Source of the DNA: Rhodospirillales bacterium | GTDB lineage: Bacteria; Pseudomonadota; Gammaproteobacteria; Nevskiales; Nevskiaceae | Direction of reading: 5' to 3' | DNA: 42,455 bases | Assembly: GCA_903970615.1 (NCBI GenBank) | Contig: CAJCJH010000064.1 | Coordinates: 1 to 42,455, forward strand | Shown: positions 7,966 to 16,248 of the stretch, piece by piece | Layout: every line of letters begins with the position of its first letter | How positions within the stretch are numbered: position 1 is the stretch's first letter | The notes under the pieces: generated by a model | What the model saw: the letters and a program-made list of their open reading frames with translations, nothing else | What the model was told of the DNA's origin: nothing | Database searches by the model: none | Made by a program: the position numbers and the translations under genes

Positions 7966-9732
7966 ATGGCGCTTAGCGGTTTCGCATCCACCAGCGCCAC
8001 CGGCTTCCTGGTGCATTATGTGCGTCGACGCTTCATCAGCCACAGCATCGTGCTTGCGGCAGTGCTCGCAGCCGTCGGCTGCGCGGTCGGCTCGCAATAT
8101 GCGGTGAAACATCTGGTCGACGTGCTCGGCACGCAGCATCCGGCGGCTTATAAACTCTGGGGCGCTGTCGCCGCGCTGTTGATTCTGGTCGCCGGCGACA
8201 ACCTGCTGTGGAGACTGGCCGGCTGGGTTTCGACCTATGCCTTCGTCGCGGTCGGCGGCGACATGCGGCTGGAATTGTTCGATCATCTTTCCGGCCACGG
8301 CACGCGCTATTTTGTCGAGCGATTTCCCGGTGCCTTGGCGGGCCGCATCACCGCGGCCGCGAATGCGGCGTGGACCATCGAAAATTCTCTGACCTGGACC
8401 ACGATCCCGCCCGGTACAGCGGTGCTGGCCAGCATCATGGTGCTCGGCACGATCAACTGGCATCTCACCGCGGTGTTGATGTCGATCGTCGTCGTGCTCG
8501 GCGTCAGCATCGGCTGGCTCGCTTCGCATGGCCGTCATCTGCATCAAAGTTTTGCGGGACATGCCGCGCTGGTCAGCGGCGACATCACCGACATCGTCAG
8601 CAACATCGGCCTGGTGCGCGCCTTCGGTGCCGCGCGCCGCGAGCAGCAGCGCTTGAGCGCCAAGATCAGCGACGAAATGAAAGCGCAGCGTGCGTCCTTG
8701 CGTTCGCTCGAACGTCTGCGGCTGTTTCATGCGTTCACAGTTTTTGGTGTGACTGCCGGCGTACTGATCTGGTCGGTCGAGTTGTGGCGACGCGGCGAAA
8801 TTTCCACCGGCGACGTCGTACTCACCACTACGCTCGGCTTCACTGTACTGCATGCTTCGCGCGATTTTGCGATGGCGCTGGTCGACATGGTGCAGCAATT
8901 CGCAAAACTTACCGAAGCCGTGCAAGTGCTCGGATTGCCGCACGAAATGCAGGATTCGCCGAGCGCCACGCCGCTGATCGTGCGCGGCGGCTCGATCGCA
9001 TTTCAGCACATCAGCTTCAGCTATCCGAGCGGTCAGGGCGTGTTGAACGACTTCCAGCTCGATGTGCCGGCGGGCCAGAAGATCGGTCTGGTCGGACGTT
9101 CCGGCGCGGGCAAGTCGACCATCATCGCCTTGCTGCAGCGGCTCTACGATCCGGATAGCGGCGCGGTCTCGATCGATGGGCAAAACATCGCACAGGTAAC
9201 GCAGGAAAGCTTGCGTCAATCGATCGCGGTAGTGCAGCAGGACATCTCGCTGTTCCATCGTTCGCTGAAGGAAAACCTGCGCTACGGCCGCCCGGATGCA
9301 ACCGACGACGAAGTGTTCCGCGCGGTGGAAGCGGCGCGCTGCACCGAGTTCATCAACCAGTTGCCGGAAGGTTTCGACACGCTGGTCGGCGAGCGCGGCA
9401 TGAAGCTCTCCGGCGGTCAGCGGCAGCGGCTGGCGATTGCGCGCGCATTCCTGATGGATGCGCCGATCGTGCTGCTCGACGAAGCCACCTCCGCGCTGGA
9501 TACCGAATCCGAGCAATCGATCCAGGAAGCGCTGTCGCGGCTGTTCAAGGGCCGCACGGTGGTCGCCATCGCGCATCGCTTGTCCACTCTGGATGCGTTC
9601 GATCGCATCGTCGTGCTCGATCGCGGCCGCATCATCGAAGACGGCGCGCCGCAGGAATTGCTGCAAATGGATGGCCCTTACAGCCGCATGTATGGCCGTC
9701 AACTGAGCGCTGGCGCGGAGGCGGTTTTATGA
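7966..9732 (+). CDS. ABC exporter, fused membrane and ATPase half-transporter
   Basis: The 588-residue protein has an N-terminal exporter-type membrane domain (about 20-310) with several hydrophobic segments, including 28-42, 66-80, 150-185 and 255-272. The ATPase domain (about 343-580) has Walker A GRSGAGKS (377-384), Q-loop VVQQD, signature LSGGQ (481-485), Walker B IVLLDEATSALD (501-512) and switch His537. This is the MsbA/LapB-like half-transporter layout, acting as a homodimer in the inner membrane. Substrate unknown; I see no peptidase domain. The ATG at 7966 has AGGGA about 12 nt upstream; an in-frame TTG at 7948 is less likely. Its last codon and stop overlap the next gene (ATGA), so the three genes to 11730 form an operon. 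Confidence 0.93.
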   Translation: MALSGFASTSATGFLVHYVRRRFISHSIVLAAVLAAVGCAVGSQYAVKHLVDVLGTQHPAAYKLWGAVAALLILVAGDNLLWRLAGWVSTYAFVAVGGDMRLELFDHLSGHGTRYFVERFPGALAGRITAAANAAWTIENSLTWTTIPPGTAVLASIMVLGTINWHLTAVLMSIVVVLGVSIGWLASHGRHLHQSFAGHAALVSGDITDIVSNIGLVRAFGAARREQQRLSAKISDEMKAQRASLRSLERLRLFHAFTVFGVTAGVLIWSVELWRRGEISTGDVVLTTTLGFTVLHASRDFAMALVDMVQQFAKLTEAVQVLGLPHEMQDSPSATPLIVRGGSIAFQHISFSYPSGQGVLNDFQLDVPAGQKIGLVGRSGAGKSTIIALLQRLYDPDSGAVSIDGQNIAQVTQESLRQSIAVVQQDISLFHRSLKENLRYGRPDATDDEVFRAVEAARCTEFINQLPEGFDTLVGERGMKLSGGQRQRLAIARAFLMDAPIVLLDEATSALDTESEQSIQEALSRLFKGRTVVAIAHRLSTLDAFDRIVVLDRGRIIEDGAPQELLQMDGPYSRMYGRQLSAGAEAVL

Positions 9733-10436
9733 ACGGAATCGGATCGGCATCATTACGGTCGAAATGCAGATTCACCATGATTTTGCTGGTATCCACGGCG
9801 ATATTGAGTTTGATGGCCTGTGCTGAAACCCTGCCCGCCGAAACTACGACTACAACTGCGGAACCGGTGACTGAAAGCGCGCCGCCACCCGATGTCGATA
9901 CCCCTGCGATCATCAGGGAACCCTTGCCGAGCGGCAACGAGGCCTTGATAAACCCTTGCGAAACAGCAGTCGAAACGAAACCGAAATCGAAGCCCAAACC
10001 GAAGCCGATCGCCAAGCCCGCGCCGCCACAACCGCAGACCGCGAGCCTCGTTAAAGAAGTTGCACAAGGCAGCGTGATCGACGCGGATGTGAAGCCGATG
10101 AGGGAATCGGTGGTGTCGATTCTCGGCAAGAAAGTGCAAGGTCCGCATGGCGAGGATCTCGGCCGCGTGGTCGACGTGCTGGCGGATGCGAGCGGTCGCG
10201 TGCGGGTGGCCATCATCGATTTCGGCGGCTTTCTCGGCGTGGGCAATCGCCGCATCGCGGTGGACTGGCCGTTGCTGAAATTCAATCCCGAAGACAAGGA
10301 TCGTCCGCTGATCCTCAGCCTCAGCCGCGAGAAATTGCAGAACGCGCCGGAGTACACGGATTCCGCGCATCCGCAAGCCTTGATGGTGCCGCCGTCGACC
10401 GCTGCCGCCGCCACGCACGCCGAAGGAAAGCAGTGA
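9729..10436 (+). CDS. PRC-barrel domain lipoprotein
   Basis: This is a predicted lipoprotein of 235 residues. The hydrophobic segment ILLVSTAILSLMAC ends in lipobox cysteine Cys31. A low-complexity acidic/Thr/Pro linker (35-75) and a Lys-Pro repeat (82-102) follow, which could span periplasm or wall. A PRC-barrel-like domain occupies about 125-190 (SVVSILGKKVQGPHGEDLG, VVDVLAD, VAIIDFGGFLGVGNRRIAV). PRC barrels are small beta domains found in RimM, reaction centre H subunit and many stress proteins, and usually mediate binding. The start overlaps the ABC transporter stop and only 4 nt separate it from the MFS gene, so it belongs to that operon. Its job with the two transporters is unknown. 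If M1 is right the n-region is long (about 16 residues); ATG at residue 17 would give a shorter signal peptide. Confidence 0.82.
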   Translation: MNGIGSASLRSKCRFTMILLVSTAILSLMACAETLPAETTTTTAEPVTESAPPPDVDTPAIIREPLPSGNEALINPCETAVETKPKSKPKPKPIAKPAPPQPQTASLVKEVAQGSVIDADVKPMRESVVSILGKKVQGPHGEDLGRVVDVLADASGRVRVAIIDFGGFLGVGNRRIAVDWPLLKFNPEDKDRPLILSLSREKLQNAPEYTDSAHPQALMVPPSTAAAATHAEGKQ

Positions 10437-10440
10437 GCGG

Positions 10441-11730
10441 ATGCGACCCGGCAACCGCCAAGCACCGCCTGCAGACGCCGAAGCTGCCGGCCGCGGCCTC
10501 GACTGGTTCAACCTGTTCGTCGCCAATATCCAGACCGGCTTCGGGCCGTTCATCGCAGTCTATTTAAGCAGCCGCAGCTGGACTCAAACCTCGATCGGCC
10601 TGGCGCTGAGCATCGGCACCGTCACCGCGATGGCGAGCCAGGTGCCGGCCGGCGCCTGGGTCGATGCGATGTCGAACAAGACGCGCGTGGCGTGTTTCAG
10701 CGTGATGGTGTTCACCGTCAGCGCATTGATGTTTGCGATTTATCCGATTCCGCTATTTGTTTATCTCGCCGAAATCCTCCACGGTGTTTCCAGCTGCACC
10801 TTGGGACCGGCGATCGCGGCCTTGAGCCTGCTGATTGCCGGACGCTTCGGCATGGGTCTGCGACTCGGTCGCAATGCTCGATATGCGGCGATCGGCAACG
10901 GCCTCGGTGCCGCGCTGATGGGTACCTGCGGTCAGTATGTTTCCGAGCGCGCGGTTTTTTTTCTCACCGCGGCGCTGACGCTGCCAGCGCTGGTTGCCCT
11001 GCTGCCGCTGCGCCGCTTCAGCTTCGCGCAAGCGGCTGCGAAATCCGCAATCAATCCGTCGAATCTGCCGCGAAAACCCGGCCAGTTGCTGCGTGTACTC
11101 GCGGATAAACGTCTGCTGATTTTCTGCGTCTGCGCGATGCTGTTCACGTTTGCGAATGCGCCGATGCTGATGCTGATCAGCGGCACCATGACCGCCAAGG
11201 TCGGCAACCCCAGCCTATTGATCGCCGCCTGCATCGTGCTGCCGCAATTGATCGTCGCGCTCGCCTCGCCGGGCATGGGCCGACTCGCTGAACGCCGCGG
11301 CCGCCGCAGTGTGCTGCTGATCGGCTTCATCATGCTGCCGCTGAAAGGCCTGCTGTTCGCCTTGATCACGACGCCCGCGCTGGTGGTCGTCACGCAGGCG
11401 CTCGACGGCATTGCGGCGGCCTGCTTCGGCATCATGGTGCCGTTGATCGTCAGCGATGTCGCCGCACGTTCCGGACACTTCACGCTGTCGCTCGGCGTGG
11501 CTGGTTTCGCCATCGGCATTGGCGGCACCCTGAGCACGCCAGCGGCTGGCTGGCTGGCGGATCACTTCGGTACATCGCTTGCGTTTTCAGGACTCACCGG
11601 CGTCGGCATCGCCGCCGTGCTGCTGGTGCTGTTTGCGATGCCCGAAACCCGGCCCGAGCCGGATGATGATGCCGGCGGCGATGGCGTGCATGCGAAAGGC
11701 ATCACTCAGGAATCGCTGGCTTCGGTTTGA
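10441..11730 (+). CDS. Major facilitator superfamily transporter
   Basis: The 429-residue inner-membrane protein has about 12 hydrophobic segments in two halves and a hydrophilic central loop (about 200-222). The first-half loop motif resembles MFS motif A (AGAWVDAMSNKTRV, about 71-84). A related loop recurs in the second half (MGRLAERRGRRSV). It is likely a proton-coupled exporter of a small molecule, but nothing in the sequence fixes the substrate. The acidic C-terminal tail (EPDDDAGGDG) is cytoplasmic. It starts 4 nt after the PRC-barrel lipoprotein and is the last gene of the operon begun by the ABC exporter. Two different export systems with a shared lipoprotein in one transcript is unusual. 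Confidence 0.9.
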   Translation: MRPGNRQAPPADAEAAGRGLDWFNLFVANIQTGFGPFIAVYLSSRSWTQTSIGLALSIGTVTAMASQVPAGAWVDAMSNKTRVACFSVMVFTVSALMFAIYPIPLFVYLAEILHGVSSCTLGPAIAALSLLIAGRFGMGLRLGRNARYAAIGNGLGAALMGTCGQYVSERAVFFLTAALTLPALVALLPLRRFSFAQAAAKSAINPSNLPRKPGQLLRVLADKRLLIFCVCAMLFTFANAPMLMLISGTMTAKVGNPSLLIAACIVLPQLIVALASPGMGRLAERRGRRSVLLIGFIMLPLKGLLFALITTPALVVVTQALDGIAAACFGIMVPLIVSDVAARSGHFTLSLGVAGFAIGIGGTLSTPAAGWLADHFGTSLAFSGLTGVGIAAVLLVLFAMPETRPEPDDDAGGDGVHAKGITQESLASV

Positions 11731-11799
11731 TCGTGCTGTTTCAGTAATCCGTGCAGACTCCAATATTGGCTGGCATCTAAGAATGGTGTCTATACGAAA

Positions 11800-14040
11800 T
11801 CAATGCCGAACCTGCACCACGAGTTCGCCATCGCGCCGGGTCACCGTTACCGCAACTTCGTCGCCGTAACGGCGCAGCAGCACATCCGCGGAGCCTTTGC
11901 TCAAACGCAGATTGCGCAGATGCAAGGTGTCGAGAAACGCCGGTAGCATCGGCCGGTAGAACGCGATTTCACCGCTGCTCTCACGCAGTTCCAGCCCGAG
12001 ACTCGCCTGCACCAGCGACAGCATCGTCGCACTGGCCCAGGCTTGCGGTGAACAGGCCACCGGATATTGCGTCGGCGCATTGCGCAGGCGCCGCGAGAAG
12101 CCGCAGAACAGCTCCGGTAAACGTCGCAAATCCATATACGTCGCCGCGTCGAACAATGCGGTGAAGACCTGCGCAGCCGCATGTTTGTGCCCATAGCGTG
12201 CAAAGCCGAGCGCGATCAGCGCGTTGTCGTGCGGCCACACCGAACCGTTGTGATACGACATCGGGTTGTAGCGTTGTTCGGACAAACCAATCGTGCGAAT
12301 GCCCCAGCCGCTGAAACAGGCCGGACTCAACAGCGTCTGCATCACACGGCGCGCGCGATCCGCGTTGGCAATGCCGGTGAGCAACACCTGGCCGGCATTC
12401 GACGACACCACGCAGCAGGGTCGCTTGGCTCCATCGAGCGCGATTGCATAAACCGATAATTCCTCGCACCAGAATTTCTCCTCGAATTTCAATCGCAGGG
12501 CTTCCGCCTGTTCGCACAGCTCCTGCGCACGCGGCGCGTGCCCGAGCGCGGCGGCGAGATCGGCCGCATGCCGCTTGGCGCCGAAAACATAAGCCTGCAC
12601 TTCGCACAGCGCGATCGGGCCCTCGGCATAAGCGCCGTTGCGATGGAAGATCGCGTCCTGCGAATCCTTCCAGCCCTGATTGGCAAGGCCCTGCTTTGTC
12701 TTGCGGTAATACTCGACGAAGCCATCGCCATCGTGATCGCCATAGTGGTCGATCCATGCCAGCGCCGCTTCCGCATTCGGCCACAGCTTGCGCACGGTTT
12801 CGAGATCGCCGGTGCGCACGAAATATTCGCCGAGCAGATAAACGAACAAAGGTGTGGCATCAACACTGCCGTAGTAACGGCCGAACGGCACTTCGCCCAG
12901 CGCGGCCATTTCTCCATGCCGCATTTCGTGCAGGATTTTGCCCGGCTCGGCATCACGTTCGGGCTCCACTGCGGTGGCTTGCGTCGCGGCGAGAAATCCG
13001 AGTACACCCTTGGCGATATTGGGGTCCAGCCACAAAGTCATCAGCGCGGTGATGATGCCGTCGCGGCCGAATGGCGTGCTGAACCACGGCGTGCCGGCAT
13101 AGGGATAAGGGCCTTGCGGTGTGTCGGTAATCAGCATGTACAAATCGGAAACGGCACGGCGCGCGATTTCGTTGAACAGGGAATTGGAACCCTCGATGCT
13201 CGCCGCACGTCCGCTCGAATTGCGCAGCGCGCGGCGTGCTGCGCGCATCTGCCGATAAAACTGGCGGCCACCCCATTCGTCGACTTCGTGATCGGGTACG
13301 CCGATGCGTACGAAAATGCGCCGTGCCTCGTGCGGCTTCAGCTGCACTTCGAATGATGCGCGCGCAGTCGTCAGCGTTTTCGGCGCAGGCTCGAATGAAA
13401 GCCGCGTCACGCGCTCGTTGTTGTCGAGCCCCAGATAGCGCAGCGCCACACTGCGATCACTGGTGCGTGCCGCGGACGCCTCGCCTCGACGAGAACGATG
13501 CTCGCCGCGCACTTCAAACAGATCGGCGAAATCGGCAGCAAAGCGCAAGCTCAGGCGAATCTGCAAGGGCTGATCGCTGAAGTTGCGCACCAGCAGGCGC
13601 TCGAAACAGGCGCCGTTCCAGAGGAATTTCAGCCGGTGCAGATGAATCTGCTCGCGGCGCAGCGCCAGCGCATTACCGTCGGCGAGCAGATCGGGATTGC
13701 TCAAGTCCGCGCTGAATACGGCGTTGTCGTCCTGCGTGTTTGAACTCAACAGCAGCGGCCGCGCTTCGTCGAGCAGCAGTTCAAGCTGCGAAAGCATGCG
13801 CGTATCGCGGTGATAAAGCCCTTCGGAATTGCCGGCTTCACCGCCGATATCGCCGCGATGATCGAACACCGCGAAGGTGTCGCCGTGCTTCAGCGTGCGC
13901 GTACGCCGCTCCTGTAAGGAAGCCGTTGCGGAGATATTGAATTGCGGCGCCGGTGCTTCGCCTGCGGATTCGGTTACCGCTCCACCTGCGGCTTGCGCGG
14001 TCGTTGCAGGCGTTTTCGGATCGATGAAAAGTGAAGTCAC
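11800..14040 (-). CDS. Glycogen-debranching-type glucosidase (amylo-alpha-1,6-glucosidase family)
   Basis: The 746-residue protein has an N-terminal beta-rich domain of the glycogen-debranching N-terminal type (about 45-240: LKHGDTFAVFDHRGDI, GLYHRDTRMLSQLEL). An (alpha/alpha)6-barrel catalytic domain follows (about 300-730), with PYPYAGTPWFSTPFGRDG, WIDHYGDHDGDGFVEY, NQGWKDSQDA and SVWPHDNALIA. These acidic clusters hold the probable catalytic residues. Family members cleave or rearrange alpha-glucosidic bonds, and the natural substrate in bacteria is often not known. I chose the GTG start at 14040 because GGAG lies 7 nt upstream. The frame stays open for 67 more codons upstream, without family features. 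It is divergent from a GT4 glycosyltransferase, a pairing that suggests a shared glucan or glucoside pathway. Confidence 0.87.
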   Translation of the reverse strand: MTSLFIDPKTPATTAQAAGGAVTESAGEAPAPQFNISATASLQERRTRTLKHGDTFAVFDHRGDIGGEAGNSEGLYHRDTRMLSQLELLLDEARPLLLSSNTQDDNAVFSADLSNPDLLADGNALALRREQIHLHRLKFLWNGACFERLLVRNFSDQPLQIRLSLRFAADFADLFEVRGEHRSRRGEASAARTSDRSVALRYLGLDNNERVTRLSFEPAPKTLTTARASFEVQLKPHEARRIFVRIGVPDHEVDEWGGRQFYRQMRAARRALRNSSGRAASIEGSNSLFNEIARRAVSDLYMLITDTPQGPYPYAGTPWFSTPFGRDGIITALMTLWLDPNIAKGVLGFLAATQATAVEPERDAEPGKILHEMRHGEMAALGEVPFGRYYGSVDATPLFVYLLGEYFVRTGDLETVRKLWPNAEAALAWIDHYGDHDGDGFVEYYRKTKQGLANQGWKDSQDAIFHRNGAYAEGPIALCEVQAYVFGAKRHAADLAAALGHAPRAQELCEQAEALRLKFEEKFWCEELSVYAIALDGAKRPCCVVSSNAGQVLLTGIANADRARRVMQTLLSPACFSGWGIRTIGLSEQRYNPMSYHNGSVWPHDNALIALGFARYGHKHAAAQVFTALFDAATYMDLRRLPELFCGFSRRLRNAPTQYPVACSPQAWASATMLSLVQASLGLELRESSGEIAFYRPMLPAFLDTLHLRNLRLSKGSADVLLRRYGDEVAVTVTRRDGELVVQVRH

Positions 14041-14290
14041 GACAATCTCCGGGCAACAGGTTGGGGCAGTCGAGGAAACGCTGCGCCGCGATCTCGTCTG
14101 AAACTTTTTCAGCGAGCGTTTCCCAAGCGGCGCCAATGATTTTGATGGCGTGCGGTTCTCCTTAGGAGTCGATTTGCGGCAATCCGTTCCGCAAGCCAGT
14201 TGCTGGAACCGATCGCAATCCGATGCGTCCAAACCACGCACATCAGCCTAAAACTTCCTAAAACTTCCTCAAATTTCGCAGGGATCGATC
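14041..14290. promoter_or_regulatory. Divergent intergenic region with 10-bp tandem repeats before the glycosyltransferase
   Basis: The 250-bp region serves the debranching-type glucosidase (left) and the GT4 gene (right). It contains CCTAAAACTT twice in exact tandem (14247-14256, 14257-14266) plus a related third unit CCTCAAATTT (14267-14276), ending 14 nt before the GT4 ATG. A short odd palindrome, CTCCTTAGGAG, lies at 14158-14168. The GT4 ribosome site AGGGA lies about 8 nt before its ATG. I could not place promoter boxes with confidence. Confidence 0.45.
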
Positions 14291-15337
14291 ATGAAGATTG
14301 CCCAAGTCGCACCGCTGACCGAAGCCGTGCCGCCCAAGCTCTACGGCGGTACCGAGCGCGTGGTCGCCTATCTCACCGATGCACTGGTGGAACTCGGCCA
14401 CGAAGTCACGCTGTTCGCATCCGGCGATAGCCTCACCAAAGCCCAACTCGCGCCGATCTGGCCGCAGGCGCTGCGGCTCGACCCCAGCATCCGCGATCAT
14501 TTGGCGCCGATCTTCATGGAACTCGAAACCGTGGCGCGGCGCGCACATGAATTCGATGTGATTCACGCGCATCTGGATTACTTCGGCTACCCGCTGCTGC
14601 GCCGTCTCAACGTGCCTTCGGTCACCACATTGCATGGCCGCCTCGATCTGCCGGAATTGCAGCCGCTATATGGCTTGTACGGCGATATCCCGGTGGTTTC
14701 GATTTCGGATTCGCAACGCGCGCCGCTGCCGCAGGCGAATTATGTCGCCACCGTGTATCACGGCTTGCCGCAGAACATGCTGCAAAAGGGCGATGGCAAG
14801 GGCGGCTATCTGGCGTTTCTCGGCCGTATTTCGCCGGAAAAAGCGCCGGACGCCGCAATCCGCATCGCGGCCAAAGCCGGCATGCCGCTGAAGATTGCGG
14901 CGAAGGTGGACAAGGTCGATCAGGACTATTTCAAGACGCAGATCGAACCACTGCTATCGCAGGCGCATGTGGAATTCATCGGCGAAATCGGCGAGCACCA
15001 GAAAACCGAATTCCTCGGCAACGCGGCTGCGCTCGTCTTCCCGATCGCCTGGCGCGAGCCTTTCGGGCTGGTGATGATCGAAGCGATGGCCTGCGGCTGC
15101 CCGGTGATCGCATTTGAAAATGGCTCGGTGCCGGAAGTGCTGGAAGACGGCATTACCGGCTTCATCGTGCAGAACGAAAACGAAGCCGCCGATGCCGTGC
15201 GTCGCATTCCGCAGCTCGACCGCGACCGCATCCGCGCCGAGTTCGATCGCCGCTTCACCGCACATCACATGGCGCAAAATTATCTGGCGCTGTATGTGCG
15301 TCTGGCAAAGGCGAAGAAGAACGGCACGCAGATCTAG
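14291..15337 (+). CDS. Glycosyltransferase family 4 protein
   Basis: This 348-residue GT-B fold transferase starts with MKIAQVAPLTEAVPPKLYGGTERVV, the acceptor-side glycine-rich loop of GT4 enzymes. It has FDVIHAHLDYF in the N-terminal domain, GYLAFLGRISPEKAPD opening the donor domain, and EPFGLVMIEAMACG, the EX7E nucleotide-sugar site, at about 257-270. No membrane segment is present; it is cytoplasmic. GT4 enzymes retain anomeric configuration and use UDP-, ADP- or GDP-sugars; donor and acceptor cannot be read from sequence. Divergence from the debranching-type glucosidase suggests both act on the same carbohydrate. AGGGA supports the ATG at 14291. Confidence 0.92.
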   Translation: MKIAQVAPLTEAVPPKLYGGTERVVAYLTDALVELGHEVTLFASGDSLTKAQLAPIWPQALRLDPSIRDHLAPIFMELETVARRAHEFDVIHAHLDYFGYPLLRRLNVPSVTTLHGRLDLPELQPLYGLYGDIPVVSISDSQRAPLPQANYVATVYHGLPQNMLQKGDGKGGYLAFLGRISPEKAPDAAIRIAAKAGMPLKIAAKVDKVDQDYFKTQIEPLLSQAHVEFIGEIGEHQKTEFLGNAAALVFPIAWREPFGLVMIEAMACGCPVIAFENGSVPEVLEDGITGFIVQNENEAADAVRRIPQLDRDRIRAEFDRRFTAHHMAQNYLALYVRLAKAKKNGTQI

Positions 15338-15610
15338 AATTCGTCCCATGAAAATTGCTCTCGAATTTTTGCGATCAGCGGCACGCAGATTTTCTTCGCT
15401 CGCGCTGCGTTGATGAGATGAGTTTTAGTGCCGACGAATGCCTGCGATTCCTTACTGTCGAAAAACTCCCGCGTGAATTCGCAAGCTTCATCGAACACCT
15501 TTTTGACGTATCGACAATCGCATCAGCGCAGCTTTCGTTTGACGCTGACTTTTGCATGCCAGCACAATGCGCCCAGCGCGAAACCAGCGCGCGACGATTC
15601 TGCGATTCGC
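15338..15610. other. Gap between the GT4 gene and thpR
   Basis: The 273-bp segment has no supported gene. The thpR reading frame stays open upstream to 15428, but that stretch (for example FACQHNAPSAKPARDD) has no resemblance to the family, and a good ATG lies at 15611. An 18-codon frame at 15349 lacks a ribosome site. The 12-mer CGGCACGCAGAT at the end of the GT4 gene (15322) recurs at 15377. No promoter was chosen with confidence. Confidence 0.5.
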
Positions 15611-16246
15611 ATGCCGAAAGCGGCCGAGCAGCTCGCCTTGTTTGCGGATTTGCCGCCGGCCGCGCGTCTTCGCAAGAGCGCGGTGCGCGCGCGATTTTTC
15701 TTCGCACTCTGGCCAGGCGACTGGCTGCGATCGCAACTCGCGCAAACGGCTACGAGCATTCCGCCCGGCTCGGCGCGCGTGCTGCGCATCCGGCCCGAGC
15801 GTTATCACCTCACACTGGCGTTTCTCGGCCCGCTGCAAAGCCAGCAGATCGAATCCGCGCAGAAAGCCGCCAGCGCCGTGCGACTCGCAGCGTTCCGTTT
15901 GCAGCTCGATCGCGTCGGCTTTTTCAGCAACTCAGGTATCGCATGGATCGGCGCCGAAACGCCGCCACCCGAGTTGATGCGCCTGAAAGCCGAGCTGGAC
16001 CGCGAACTGCTGCATCTCGGCTTGCCGATCGAACGCGGCATCTTTCAGCCGCATGTTTCCTGTCTGCGCGGCCTCGACACCGCAGCCGACGCACCGGCAT
16101 TCAGTCTGACATGGCCGGTCGACGAATTCGTGCTGATGCGCAGTTCCAGCCGCGAAGGCATCACCACTTACAAACGCATCGGTCGCTGGAAACTCACCTC
16201 GCGCGCCGCCAGTGATGCGAGCGCACTCAAGCTGGCGTTCGCATGA
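15611..16246 (+). CDS. thpR: RNA 2',3'-cyclic phosphodiesterase ThpR (2'-5' RNA ligase family)
   Basis: This is a two-histidine phosphodiesterase that opens 2',3'-cyclic phosphate ends of RNA; bacterial members also show 2'-5' ligase activity in vitro. The 211-residue protein carries the paired motifs HLTL at His66 (RYHLTLAFLG) and HVS at His148 (FQPHVSCLRG), the usual HxTx/HxSx pattern. ARFFFALWP near residue 27 is the typical N-terminal strand. I chose ATG 15611 because homologues begin shortly before this strand; the longer frame from 15428 adds 61 residues without family features. The gene ends 2 bp before the convergent EcsC-like gene. It is probably cytoplasmic; the physiological RNA target is unknown. 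Confidence 0.88.
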   Translation: MPKAAEQLALFADLPPAARLRKSAVRARFFFALWPGDWLRSQLAQTATSIPPGSARVLRIRPERYHLTLAFLGPLQSQQIESAQKAASAVRLAAFRLQLDRVGFFSNSGIAWIGAETPPPELMRLKAELDRELLHLGLPIERGIFQPHVSCLRGLDTAADAPAFSLTWPVDEFVLMRSSSREGITTYKRIGRWKLTSRAASDASALKLAFA

Positions 16247-16248
16247 AC

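Noticed and set aside
7864-9702. 612-codon minus-strand frame antisense to the ABC exporter
   Set aside because: Arginine- and histidine-rich shadow of a well-conserved ABC transporter gene; no ribosome site or known domain.
15349-15405. Short frame starting MKIA after the GT4 gene, with a repeat of the GT4 3' end, read as a relic copy
   Set aside because: Only a few residues and a 12-mer match; no ribosome site. Too little to claim a duplication.
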